Shown here piece by piece: positions 39,271 through 47,639 of a stretch of DNA of 64,000 nt. The stretch comes from Pseudomonas helmanticensis (GTDB lineage: Bacteria > Pseudomonadota > Gammaproteobacteria > Pseudomonadales > Pseudomonadaceae). The notes under the pieces are model-generated. The model worked only from the letters and a program-made list of their open reading frames with translations. It did not search any database and was not told where the DNA came from. Position 1 is the first letter of the stretch, and every line of letters starts with the position of its first letter. Made by a program: the position numbers and the translations under genes. The stretch spans positions 3,286,001 through 3,350,000 of the forward strand of contig NZ_FXUY01000001.1 of the NCBI RefSeq assembly GCF_900182985.1. Direction: 5' to 3'.

Positions 39271-39358
39271 CCATCGCTGGCAAGCCAGCTCCCACAGGTT
39301 CTGCAGTGGTTCTGAAAACTGCCTGTAACCCTGTGGGAGCGGGCTTGCCCGCGATGAA
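39271..39358. repeat. REP type C inverted pair
   Basis: CCATCGCTGGCAAGCCAGCTCCCACAGG and CTGTGGGAGCGGGCTTGCCCGCGATG flank a core with two AACTGC-like motifs. Same family as the 32741-32895 cluster. Confidence 0.85.
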
Positions 39359-39381
39359 CGATGACATGGTATCCCGACGAA

Positions 39382-39747
39382 TCAGGTACGCGGATCAACC
39401 CGATCCAGCGCCCGATTCACCGCCAGCTCCGCCAGCATCACAATCTGCTGAATCGCCAACGCCGTACTGCGTTGCGGGCGACTGAGCTGATCAGCGAAAT
39501 CGCCCGCCATGACATTGGCCGAGGCGAGTGATTCGCAGGCATGCGCGAGCAGACTTTCCGTGTCGATGTTCGGATGAACAAGGAACATCGTGCTGGGCAG
39601 ACGCGGTTTGCAGGGATCGGGGCTGAGGTAGAAATCGAGGGCGCGTTTTATCGCTTCGCGGTTTTTGAATTGATCGTCGGCGCGGAGGGCGTCTTCGAGC
39701 GGGGTTGTGGATTCGAGGGGTGGATCGGGGACAATTTTATCTTTCAT
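39382..39747 (-). CDS. DUF6124-like small Pseudomonas protein
   Basis: A 121-residue soluble protein. The N-terminus MKDKIVPDPP resembles the 'M-x-K-x-TPNPP' beginning of DUF6124/DUF3077-type proteins in Pseudomonas, and the rest follows that pattern: EAIKRALDFYL, FLVHPNIDTESLLAHACESLASANVMAGDFADQL, AIQQIVMLAELAVNRALD. Function is unknown. A longer in-frame ATG at 39783 (MAEGGSNDEQIF) exists but has a poor ribosome-binding site. The leader upstream contains several hairpins (see 39790-39900). Confidence 0.8.
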   Translation of the reverse strand: MKDKIVPDPPLESTTPLEDALRADDQFKNREAIKRALDFYLSPDPCKPRLPSTMFLVHPNIDTESLLAHACESLASANVMAGDFADQLSRPQRSTALAIQQIVMLAELAVNRALDRVDPRT

Positions 39748-39789
39748 AAAAATCTGCTCGTCATTCGAGCCGCCCTCAGCCATTTCTCA

Positions 39790-39900
39790 CGTGGCAAAGG
39801 GTGGCAGCTATGTGCGGAGTGAGAAACCGGTGAGCAGAAAACCGGCCAGACCGAAGTCTGCCCGCACACAGCCGCCATAAGGCATTGCGACAGCTAATAA
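39790..39900 (-). promoter_or_regulatory. Structured 5' leader of the DUF6124-like gene
   Basis: Read on the minus strand the leader contains GCAGACTTCGGTCTG (a TTCG-capped hairpin), ACCGGTTTTCTGCTCACCGGT and a possible long-range GTGCGG/CCGCAC pairing. I recall similar leaders in front of related Pseudomonas genes but cannot verify it here. Whether it is a regulatory RNA is unknown. Confidence 0.4.
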
Positions 39901-40070
39901 GCCGGCCGCAATTATGGTCTTACTGGTGCTAGTTTCAAGCTCGGCGGGTTCTCACACCCGTCCGCTGATCATTCAGCGACACCCAGAGCCTAGAGCGCCC
40001 ACGTCCGACGGACAACCTGAAAACCTTGTGGGAAGGTTCACCCATTTCGAAACACTTTTAAACACCCCCC

Positions 40071-40158
40071 TGAGCTGCCGAAGGCTGCGATCTTTTGACG
40101 TTGACCTTTCAAAACCAGAAGCAAGATCAAAAGATCGCAGCCTGCGGCAGCTCCTACA
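40071..40158. repeat. REPIN (type A)
   Basis: TGAGCTGCCGAAGGCTGCGATC.. inverted with ..GATCGCAGCCTGCGGCAGCTC. The left arm has lost the usual TAGG start. It lies in the long gap before dppA1. Confidence 0.85.
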
Positions 40159-40410
40159 TAAATCCCGCGGCGCAGCCGCACCACTCGCAGGATGAGCGCA
40201 AGCTCGGCTGCAGATCTTGATCTTGATCTGTAGGGCGACGTCGGAAGGCTGAGTGGAGGGATTGATCCGGGGGTGGGAGCGCAGCGACCGTTTGGCGCAG
40301 CCAAACACAGCGAGAGGAGGTGCAGCGCAGCAAACCGTAGGCGCTGCGCCCGGATCGATCCCGCAGCGAAGGAACCCCGAGCCCCAGCGAGCGGGCCGCA
40401 CGTAGGAGCA

Positions 40411-40466
40411 AGCCTTTTTGGTTACTTTTGAGGCGTTTGTCAAAAGTGACCCGCCGTAAGGGCGGA
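40411..40466. repeat. GGTTACTTTTG / CAAAAGTGACC hairpin element
   Basis: TTTTTGGTTACTTTTG is followed after AGGCGTTTGT by CAAAAGTGACC, and then by a second small hairpin CCGCCGTAAGGGCGG. I recognise it as a recurrent intergenic element in Pseudomonas; its function is unknown. It lies about 160 bp before dppA1. Confidence 0.65.
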
Positions 40467-40625
40467 ACCCTAAGCCGCCATCACCGCAGCAACGGATATG
40501 CCCCCAACAAAAGCCCCCCCACATATACCGAGATAGACACTCCAACAGGAAAAACGATATTTCCGAACACCCCCAAATCCCCGCTACCCTCAACCAACAA
40601 CCACCTCCAAATCCTCGGGGACTCC

Positions 40626-42227
40626 ATGCCAAGATCCACCCTAAAACCGCTCTTGATCTCCCTCGCCCTAACAGCCATAGCCCCGCTGGCAAACGCCGCC
40701 ACCACCCTGGTCTACTGCTCCGAAGCCAGCCCCGCCGGCTTCGACCCCAGCCAATACACCAGCGGCACCGACTTCGACGCCTCTGCCGAAACCGTCTTCA
40801 ACCGCCTCACCCAATTCAAACGCGGCGGCACCGACATCGAACCCGGCCTGGCAACAAAATGGGACATCTCCCCGGATGGCCTGCAATACACCTTCCACCT
40901 GCGCCAAAACGTGAAATTCCACACCACCGAATACTTCACCCCGACCCGCGACTTCAACGCCGACGACGTCCTCTTCACCTTCCAGCGCCTGCTCGACCCG
41001 GACAACGCTTTTCGCAAGGCCTACCCCGCCGAATCCCCCTACTTCACCGACATGGGCCTGAACACCACGATCAAATCGGTAGAAAAACTCGACGAGCAAA
41101 CCGTGCGCTTCAACCTCAACAACGTCGACGCCGCGTTCGTGCAAAACCTCGCCATGAGCTTCGCCTCGGTGCAATCGGCCGAATACGCAGCGCAACTGTT
41201 GAAGGAAGGCAAAGCCGCCGACCTCAACCAGAAACCCGTTGGCACCGGCCCGTTCGTGTTCAAGCGCTACCAGAAGGACTCGCAGATCCGCTACGCCGCC
41301 AACACGGCCTACTGGAAACCCGAAGACGTCAAAATCGATAACCTGATCTTCTCGATTACCCCGGACGCCGCCGTGCGTCTGCAAAAACTCAAGGCCGGCG
41401 AATGCCAGGTCAGCGGCTACCCGCGCCCCGCCGACATCGAAGTAATGGAAAAAGACCCGAATCTGCGCGTGCTCAAGCAAGCCGGTTTCAACCTTGGTTT
41501 CCTCGCCTACAACACCACCCACGCGCCACTCGATCAGCTCAAGGTACGCCAGGCGCTGGACATGGCCATCGACAAACCGGCAATCATCAAAGCCGTCTAC
41601 CAAAGTGCCGGCCAACTGGCGCAGAACGCCCTGCCGCCGGCGCAATGGTCGTATGACCCGAATATCAAGGACGCCCCTTACGATCCGGTCAAAGCGCGGG
41701 TGCTACTTAAAGAAGCAGGGGTTGCACCGGGTACAACCATCAACCTCTGGGCGATGACAGTGCAGCGCGCTTCGAACCCGAATGCGCGGATGTCGGCGCA
41801 GATGATCCAGCAGGATTGGGAGAAAATCGGCATCAAGGCCAACATCGTCAGCTATGAATGGGGCGAGTACATCAAGCGCGCCAAAAATGGCGAACACGAC
41901 GCCATGATCTATGGTTGGACAGGCGACAACGGCGACCCGGACAACTGGCTTGGCGTGCTCTACAGCTGCGCGGCGGTCAAAGGCAGCAACTACGCCAAGT
42001 GGTGCGACCCGGCGTACGACAAGCTGGTGCAACAGGCCAAGGTCTCCACCGACAAGACGCAGCGGGTGAAACTCTATCAACAGGCCCAGCTGATTCTTAA
42101 ACAGCAAGTGCCGATCACCCCGATCGCCAACTCCACGGTGTTCCAGCCGCTGCGCAAGGAAGTCACTGACTTCCGGATCAGCCCGTTTGGTCTGACGCCC
42201 TTTTACGGCGTCGGTATAAATAAGTAA
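40626..42227 (+). CDS. dppA1: Dipeptide ABC transporter substrate-binding protein (DppA paralogue 1)
   Basis: A periplasmic peptide-binding protein of 533 residues (SBP_bac_5 family). The signal peptide (MPRSTLKPLLISLALTAIAP..ANAA) has no lipobox cysteine. Conserved segments include LVYCSEASPAGFDPSQY, GLATKWDISPDGLQYTFHLR and WGEYIKRAKNGEHDAM. It is the first of four paralogues feeding one DppBCDF transporter; their sequences differ mainly in ligand-contacting loops, suggesting different di/tripeptide preferences. Codon usage near the start is C-rich and the upstream gap lacks an obvious promoter. Confidence 0.92.
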   Translation: MPRSTLKPLLISLALTAIAPLANAATTLVYCSEASPAGFDPSQYTSGTDFDASAETVFNRLTQFKRGGTDIEPGLATKWDISPDGLQYTFHLRQNVKFHTTEYFTPTRDFNADDVLFTFQRLLDPDNAFRKAYPAESPYFTDMGLNTTIKSVEKLDEQTVRFNLNNVDAAFVQNLAMSFASVQSAEYAAQLLKEGKAADLNQKPVGTGPFVFKRYQKDSQIRYAANTAYWKPEDVKIDNLIFSITPDAAVRLQKLKAGECQVSGYPRPADIEVMEKDPNLRVLKQAGFNLGFLAYNTTHAPLDQLKVRQALDMAIDKPAIIKAVYQSAGQLAQNALPPAQWSYDPNIKDAPYDPVKARVLLKEAGVAPGTTINLWAMTVQRASNPNARMSAQMIQQDWEKIGIKANIVSYEWGEYIKRAKNGEHDAMIYGWTGDNGDPDNWLGVLYSCAAVKGSNYAKWCDPAYDKLVQQAKVSTDKTQRVKLYQQAQLILKQQVPITPIANSTVFQPLRKEVTDFRISPFGLTPFYGVGINK

Positions 42228-42232
42228 CACCG

Positions 42233-42286
42233 AGCCCCAAGGCGGCGCGCACAACGTGACCAGCGCACCGTTTTGGGGCTTCGTTT
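42233..42286 (+). terminator. Terminator after dppA1
   Basis: AGCCCCAA and TTGGGGCT enclose a GC-rich loop containing GGCGGCGCGC, followed by TCGTTT. It begins five bases after the dppA1 stop, indicating that dppA2 has its own promoter. Confidence 0.75.
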
Positions 42287-42487
42287 GCACCGTAAAAATC
42301 ACCCGCAAACGGTCAAATGCGTCAAAAGTTATACAGATGCGACATTAAGGTACGTACGTGCCACCGTTTAACGCTCGCTCACACTCTGGATCTTGCAATG
42401 GGTATGGCCCCTGCATAAGTATCCGCAGGCACGACTCACGAGGTCGTACCTCACAACTAAAAAATGACAACAAATCATGAGGCCAAC

Positions 42488-44113
42488 ATGCTTAAACACG
42501 CGGTCATTCCGTTTCTAGTCGGCGCAGGCTTGTTAGCCTCCGCACCTTTCGCATCCGCTGCGACTAACCTGGTGTTCTGCTCTGAAGGCAGCCCGGCCGG
42601 TTTCGACCCGGGCCAGTACACCACCGGAACCGACTTCGACGCCTCAGCTGAAACCATGTTCAACCGTCTGACCCAGTTCGAGCGCGGCGGCACCGCCGTG
42701 ATTCCTGGTCTGGCGACCAAGTGGGACATTTCCGACGATGGCCTGACGTATACCTTCCATCTGCGCGAAGGCGTCAAGTTTCACACCACCCCGTATTTCA
42801 AGCCGACTCGTGAGTTCAACGCCGACGACGTACTGTTCACCTTCAATCGCATGATTAACAAGGATGACCCGTTCCGTAAGGCGTACCCGACCGAATTCCC
42901 GTACTTCACCGACATGGGGATGGACACCAACATCACCAAGATCGATAAAGTCGACGACCACACCGTCAAGTTCACCCTGAAAGAAGTCGACGCCGCGTTC
43001 ATCCAGAACATGGCCATGAGCTTCGCCTCGGTGCAGTCCGCCGAGTACGCGGCCCAGCTGCTCAAGGAAGGCAAGGCTGCCGACATCAACCAGAAGCCGA
43101 TCGGCACTGGTCCTTTCGTGTTCAAGAGCTACCAGAAAGACTCGAACATCCGTTACACCGGCAACAAGGACTACTGGAAGCCTGAAGACGTCAAGATCGA
43201 CAACCTGATCTTCGCCATCACCACCGACCCGTCGGTACGTATTCAGAAGCTGAAAAAGAACGAGTGCCAGGTCACCCTGTTCCCGCGTCCGGCCGACCTG
43301 AAGGCGCTGAAAGAAGACAAGACCCTGAAGATGCCTGACCAGGCTGGCTTCAACCTCGGCTACATCGCCTACAACGTGATGGACAAGGTCAAGGGCAGCA
43401 ACGAGGCCAACCCACTGGCTGACCTGCGCGTCCGCCAGGCGCTGGACATGGCGGTGAACAAGCCACAAATCATCGACTCGGTTTATCAGGGCGCAGGCCA
43501 GTTGGCCGTCAACGCCATGCCGCCGACGCAGTGGTCTTACGACACCACCATCAAAGACGCCAAGTACGATCCTGAGAAAGCCAAACAGCTGCTCAAGGAA
43601 GCCGGCGTCAAGGAAGGTACCGAGATCGTGCTGTGGGCGATGCCGGTTCAGCGTCCATACAACCCGAACGCCAAACTGATGGCCGAAATGCTCCAGTCCG
43701 ACTGGGCCAAGATCGGCTTGAAAGTGAAGATCACCAGCTACGAGTGGGGCGAGTACATCAAACGCTCCAAAGGTGGCGAGAACCAGGCCATGATCATTGG
43801 CTGGAGCGGTGACAATGGTGATCCGGACAACTGGCTGAACGTGCTGTTCGGCTGCGACTCGCTCAGCGGCAACAACTTCTCCAAGTGGTGCGACAAGAAG
43901 TTCGACGGCCTCGTCAAGGAAGCCAAGCGCACAACCGACCAAGGTAAGCGCACCGAACTGTACAAAGAGGCACAACACGTCCTCAAAGATGCAGTCCCGA
44001 TGACACCTATCGCTCACTCGACGGTGTATCAACCCATGCGCGCCAACGTGCAGGATTTCAAGATCAGCCCATTCGGCTTGAACTCCTTCTACGGCGTCAG
44101 CGTCAGCAAATAA
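42488..44113 (+). CDS. dppA2: Dipeptide ABC transporter substrate-binding protein (DppA paralogue 2)
   Basis: A periplasmic peptide-binding protein of 541 residues with signal peptide MLKHAVIPFLVGAGLLASAPF..ASA. Similar along its full length to the proteins at 40626 and 44415 (LVFCSEGSPAGFDPGQY, GLATKWDISDDGLTYTFHLR, WGEYIKRSKGGENQAM). A short insert (MDKVKGSNEANPLADLRVRQ) distinguishes it. The ATG at 42464 gives no signal peptide and was rejected. Confidence 0.93.
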   Translation: MLKHAVIPFLVGAGLLASAPFASAATNLVFCSEGSPAGFDPGQYTTGTDFDASAETMFNRLTQFERGGTAVIPGLATKWDISDDGLTYTFHLREGVKFHTTPYFKPTREFNADDVLFTFNRMINKDDPFRKAYPTEFPYFTDMGMDTNITKIDKVDDHTVKFTLKEVDAAFIQNMAMSFASVQSAEYAAQLLKEGKAADINQKPIGTGPFVFKSYQKDSNIRYTGNKDYWKPEDVKIDNLIFAITTDPSVRIQKLKKNECQVTLFPRPADLKALKEDKTLKMPDQAGFNLGYIAYNVMDKVKGSNEANPLADLRVRQALDMAVNKPQIIDSVYQGAGQLAVNAMPPTQWSYDTTIKDAKYDPEKAKQLLKEAGVKEGTEIVLWAMPVQRPYNPNAKLMAEMLQSDWAKIGLKVKITSYEWGEYIKRSKGGENQAMIIGWSGDNGDPDNWLNVLFGCDSLSGNNFSKWCDKKFDGLVKEAKRTTDQGKRTELYKEAQHVLKDAVPMTPIAHSTVYQPMRANVQDFKISPFGLNSFYGVSVSK

Positions 44114-44414
44114 GGCACGGCAACGGCGACGTTTTTGACGTCGCCGTTGCCTTACCTGCCGGGAAGTCAGGAAATTTCCTTCAGCCAATGCCATTGCAGG
44201 TAACTGCAGCGGTATAGGCGTGTCGACTTTTCCTACGCAGTTTCAGGCAATTACGCATTTACTGCCGGTCCCGCGGAACTTACCGTCGGGTTCTGACCAG
44301 TTTCTGCGTGGGCCACCGGTTTGCCGTACGTATTGGATTGAGCTCAATGCGACCACAACGTCCAGGGATGAGACGCGGCGCATTGCACAACACTAAAAAA
44401 TAAGAGGGAGCGTC
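44114..44414. other. Gap between dppA2 and dppA3
   Basis: This 301-bp stretch holds a strong hairpin just after dppA2 and the promoter region of dppA3, but no gene. In P. aeruginosa I recall two genes at this point, a dipeptidase and the PsdR repressor. Neither is recognisable here. Confidence 0.65.
44119..44151 (+). terminator. Strong hairpin after dppA2
   Basis: GGCAACGGCGACGT and ACGTCGCCGTTGCC form a 14-base-pair perfect stem with a TTTTG loop, beginning six bases after the stop codon. A T run does not follow, so it may stabilise the transcript end more than it terminates. Confidence 0.7.
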
Positions 44415-46010
44415 ATGCGCCATACCTTGGTTTTTTCCGCATTGCTGGGCGCCGGCCTGTTGGCTTCGTCCGCCAGTTTCGCCGCCAGTAAAAGCCTGGT
44501 GTTCTGCTCCGAAGGCAGCCCGGCGGGTTTTGATACCGCGCAGTACACGACAGCGACCGATAACGACGCCGCCGAACCGATCTATAACCGTCTGGTCGAG
44601 TTCGAAAAAGGCGAAACCAATGTAGTACCGGGTCTGGCCACCAAGTGGGACATTTCCGAGGATGGTCTCAAGTACACCTTTCACCTGCGTGAAGGTGTGA
44701 AATTTCATACAACGCCGTACTTCAAGCCGAGCCGCGATTTCAACGCCGACGACGTGTTGTTCACGTTTAACCGCATGCTTGATGCACAGCAGCCATTCCG
44801 AAAGGCTTATCCCACCGAGTTCCCGTATTTCAACGGGATGAGCCTGAACAAGAACATCGCCAAGGTCGAAAAGACCGGGCCGCTGACCGTGGAGTTCACG
44901 CTCAACAGCGTCGACGCCGCGTTCATCCAGAACCTCGCCATGAGCTTCGCCGCCATCCTGTCCGCCGAATACGCCGACAAATTGCTGGCCGATGGCAAGC
45001 CGAGCGATATCAATCAGAAGCCGATCGGCACCGGGCCGTTCGTGTTCAAGAGCTATCAGAAAGACTCGAACATCCGCTTCACCGGTAACAAGCATTACTG
45101 GGATCCGAGCCGGGTCAAACTCGACAACCTGATCTTCGCGATCAACACCGATGCCTCGGTCCGCGTGCAGAAACTCAAGGCCAATGAGTGCCAGATCACG
45201 CTGCACCCGCGTCCGGCCGACGTTGAAGCGCTGAAAAGCGATCCGAAGCTGCAACTGATCTCCAAGCCGGGTTTCAACCTCGGTTACATCGCCTACAACG
45301 TGCGCCACAAACCTTTCGACCAGCTCGAAGTGCGTCAGGCGCTGGACATGGCGGTGAATAAACAAGGGATTCTCAACGCCGTTTACCAAGGCGCCGGGCA
45401 ACTGGCCGTCAACGCCATGCCGCCGACCCAGTGGTCCTATGACGACAGCATCAAAGATGCTGCCTATAACCCGGAAAAAGCCAAAGAGCTGCTCAAGGCT
45501 GCGGGGGTCAAGGAAGGCACCGAAATCACTCTGTGGGCGATGCCGGTGCAGCGTCCGTACAACCCGAACGCCAAGCTGATGGCCGAAATGCTCCAGGCAG
45601 ACTGGGCCAAGATCGGTCTGAAGGTGAAAATCGTCAGCTATGAATGGGGCGAGTACATCAAGCGCACCAAGAATGGCGAGCACGACATCAGCCTGATCGG
45701 CTGGACCGGTGACAACGGTGACCCGGACAACTGGCTCGGCACGCTGTACAGCTGCGACGCCATCGGCGGCAACAACTACTCCATGTGGTGCGATCCGGCT
45801 TACGACAAGCTGATCAAAGAGGCCAAGGTCGTCACCGACCGCGACCAGCGCACCGTGCTCTATAAACAGGCCCAGCAATTGCTTAAACAGCAAGTGCCGA
45901 TCACGCCTGTCGCCCACTCGACCGTCAACCAGCCACTGAGCACCAGGATCGAAGGGTTCAAGGTCAGCCCGTTCGGTCGCAACGTGTTCTCGGGTGTCAG
46001 TATCGATTAA
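44415..46010 (+). CDS. dppA3: Dipeptide ABC transporter substrate-binding protein (DppA paralogue 3)
   Basis: A periplasmic peptide-binding protein of 531 residues. Signal peptide MRHTLVFSALLGAGLLASSASFAA, followed by SLVFCSEGSPAGFDTAQY. It lacks the DppA2 insert and diverges around YTTATDNDAAEPIYNRLVEFE. GAGGGAG lies upstream of the ATG. By position before the porin it corresponds to DppA3 in the P. aeruginosa cluster. Confidence 0.93.
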   Translation: MRHTLVFSALLGAGLLASSASFAASKSLVFCSEGSPAGFDTAQYTTATDNDAAEPIYNRLVEFEKGETNVVPGLATKWDISEDGLKYTFHLREGVKFHTTPYFKPSRDFNADDVLFTFNRMLDAQQPFRKAYPTEFPYFNGMSLNKNIAKVEKTGPLTVEFTLNSVDAAFIQNLAMSFAAILSAEYADKLLADGKPSDINQKPIGTGPFVFKSYQKDSNIRFTGNKHYWDPSRVKLDNLIFAINTDASVRVQKLKANECQITLHPRPADVEALKSDPKLQLISKPGFNLGYIAYNVRHKPFDQLEVRQALDMAVNKQGILNAVYQGAGQLAVNAMPPTQWSYDDSIKDAAYNPEKAKELLKAAGVKEGTEITLWAMPVQRPYNPNAKLMAEMLQADWAKIGLKVKIVSYEWGEYIKRTKNGEHDISLIGWTGDNGDPDNWLGTLYSCDAIGGNNYSMWCDPAYDKLIKEAKVVTDRDQRTVLYKQAQQLLKQQVPITPVAHSTVNQPLSTRIEGFKVSPFGRNVFSGVSID

Positions 46011-46032
46011 CCCAACCGATTAGCCGCAACGC

Positions 46033-46056
46033 TGAGGGGCGCTGTCTAGCCCCTCA
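46033..46056 (+). terminator. Hairpin after dppA3
   Basis: TGAGGGGC and GCCCCTCA form an eight-base-pair stem around GCTGTCTA, 22 bases after the stop codon. No T run follows, so termination is likely partial. Confidence 0.6.
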
Positions 46057-46185
46057 CGCAAGCGCTTTGCCGAAATTCGCCAGTCCGGCCTTTAGCAAAC
46101 GTTTGCGATGTGTGAATGAGTTCTAAACCAATAACCGGCATACCAAAAAAAGCCGGCATAAAAAGAAAGTAAAGGAGCTTCACCC

Positions 46186-47562
46186 ATGAAACTGAGCAGC
46201 ACCGCGATACTGGCCCTGGCCATCAGCAGCATCACCGCCGGAGCCCACGCTGAAAGCGTCAGCCAGGAATTCGTCCCGACTCAACTGGCCAGCACCAGCG
46301 CCCAGTCCGAAGCCAAAGGCTTCATCGACGGTCAAAGCCTGTCGGGTTCGACCCGTAACTGGTACGCCAACGAAGACAAACAGCGCGGCGGTACCTTCAA
46401 GTACGAGCGCCATGGCGAAACCCTGACCGGTTCGCGCCGGATCAACTGGGTTCAGGGCACCATCCTCAACTACACCTCGGGCTTCACCGAGGGCACCGTG
46501 GGGATCAGCACCGAAGTTGCGGCTTACAACGCCATCGCACTGGATCGCAGCCGCGAAGACATCAAGGGCGGTTCCAACCGTACCCTCGCCCACTCCAACG
46601 GTGACGCCGTCGACCAGTGGAGCAAACTCGGCCTGGCCAACGTCAAGGCACGTATCTCCAACACCACCCTGACCGCCGGCCGCATGAACTTCAGCAGCCC
46701 GATCGTCGACGTCATCGGCAACCGTCCGCTGCCTTCGAGCTTTGAAGGTGTGGCGATCCACAGTGAAGAATTCGACAACCTGTCGTTCGACCTCGCCACC
46801 TTCGACCGCGTGTCGCCACGTACCGAACAGAGCCTGTCGAAATTCCGCACCGAATACAGCAACACCGGTGTCGAAACCGATCACGTCAACACTGCCGGCG
46901 TGAACTATCAGCCGCTCAAGAGCCTGAAAACCAGCCTCTACGCGACCCAGGCTGAAGACTTCTGGAACCAGTACTACTTCGGCGCGACTCACGAACTGGG
47001 CGACAGCTCGGTGCTGAGCCTGACCACCGGCCTGAACTACTACAAGACCGTCGACGAAGGCAAAAAGTTGATGGGTAACATCGACAACGACACCTACTCG
47101 CTGTCGTTCGGTCTGACTCACCAGGCACACACCCTGACCTTCTCGTATCAGGAAGTGAACGGTAACGAGTACTTCGACTACCTGCACGAAACCAACGGCA
47201 TCTACCTGGCCAACTCCCTGCTGTCCGACTTCAACGGACCGAACGAGAAATCCTTCCAGATCGCCTACGGCATCAACATGGCCGAATACGGTATCCCGGG
47301 CCTGAAGTTCAACGCCTACACCGCTCGCGGCTGGGGCATCGACGGTACTCACTACGTCGGCACCGCATACGACGTACGCAACATGGACGGCGAACATCAC
47401 TACGAATACGGCATCGGTACTTCGTACGCCGTACAGAGCGGTCCACTCAAGGCCACCACTGTTCGCGCGACCTACACCACTCACCGTGCCAGCGAAAACC
47501 AGGCTGACGGCAGCATCAACGAGTTCCGTCTCGTGACCACGATTCCATTCAACATTCTGTAA
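46186..47562 (+). CDS. opdP: OprD-family outer-membrane porin (OpdP-like, peptide uptake)
   Basis: An outer-membrane specific channel of 458 residues: signal peptide MKLSSTAILALAISSITAG..AHAES, then an OprD-type barrel (FIDGQSLSGSTRNWYANED, GSRRINWVQGTILNYTSGFTEGTVG, ARISNTTLTAGRMNFSSPIVD) ending in an aromatic-like C-terminus (IPFNIL). It sits between dppA3 and dppA4, exactly where OpdP lies in P. aeruginosa, and so probably passes dipeptides to the periplasmic binding proteins. AAAGGAG precedes the ATG. Confidence 0.9.
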   Translation: MKLSSTAILALAISSITAGAHAESVSQEFVPTQLASTSAQSEAKGFIDGQSLSGSTRNWYANEDKQRGGTFKYERHGETLTGSRRINWVQGTILNYTSGFTEGTVGISTEVAAYNAIALDRSREDIKGGSNRTLAHSNGDAVDQWSKLGLANVKARISNTTLTAGRMNFSSPIVDVIGNRPLPSSFEGVAIHSEEFDNLSFDLATFDRVSPRTEQSLSKFRTEYSNTGVETDHVNTAGVNYQPLKSLKTSLYATQAEDFWNQYYFGATHELGDSSVLSLTTGLNYYKTVDEGKKLMGNIDNDTYSLSFGLTHQAHTLTFSYQEVNGNEYFDYLHETNGIYLANSLLSDFNGPNEKSFQIAYGINMAEYGIPGLKFNAYTARGWGIDGTHYVGTAYDVRNMDGEHHYEYGIGTSYAVQSGPLKATTVRATYTTHRASENQADGSINEFRLVTTIPFNIL

Positions 47563-47569
47563 AAACGCC

Positions 47570-47611
47570 AACCGTCGGCTGACTCATGAGGAGTCGGCCG
47601 TACGGTTTTTT
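47570..47611 (+). terminator. Rho-independent terminator after the porin gene
   Basis: AACCGTCGGCTGACTC pairs with GGAGTCGGCCGTACGGTT (one bulge) over an ATGA loop, followed by TTTTT. It begins seven bases after the opdP-like stop. Confidence 0.9.
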
Positions 47612-47639
47612 GTCTTCAACCGATTGCAGAGGGTTATCG

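Larger units (their letters stand above)
39748..40625. other. 878-bp intergenic region before dppA1
   Basis: No convincing gene. It holds a structured leader upstream of the DUF6124-like gene (about 39790-39900), a REPIN (40071-40158), GC-rich repeat-like sequence (40160-40400) with CGCAGC/GCTGCG palindromes, the GGTTACTTTTG hairpin element (40411-40466) and a purine-poor stretch just before dppA1. Open frames across it lack ribosome-binding sites and follow the repeats. Confidence 0.65.

Noticed and set aside
40160..40400. GC-rich stretch before dppA1 as a coding region
   Set aside because: Open frames on both strands exist only because of high GC and repeated CGCAGC motifs; none has a ribosome-binding site or domain.
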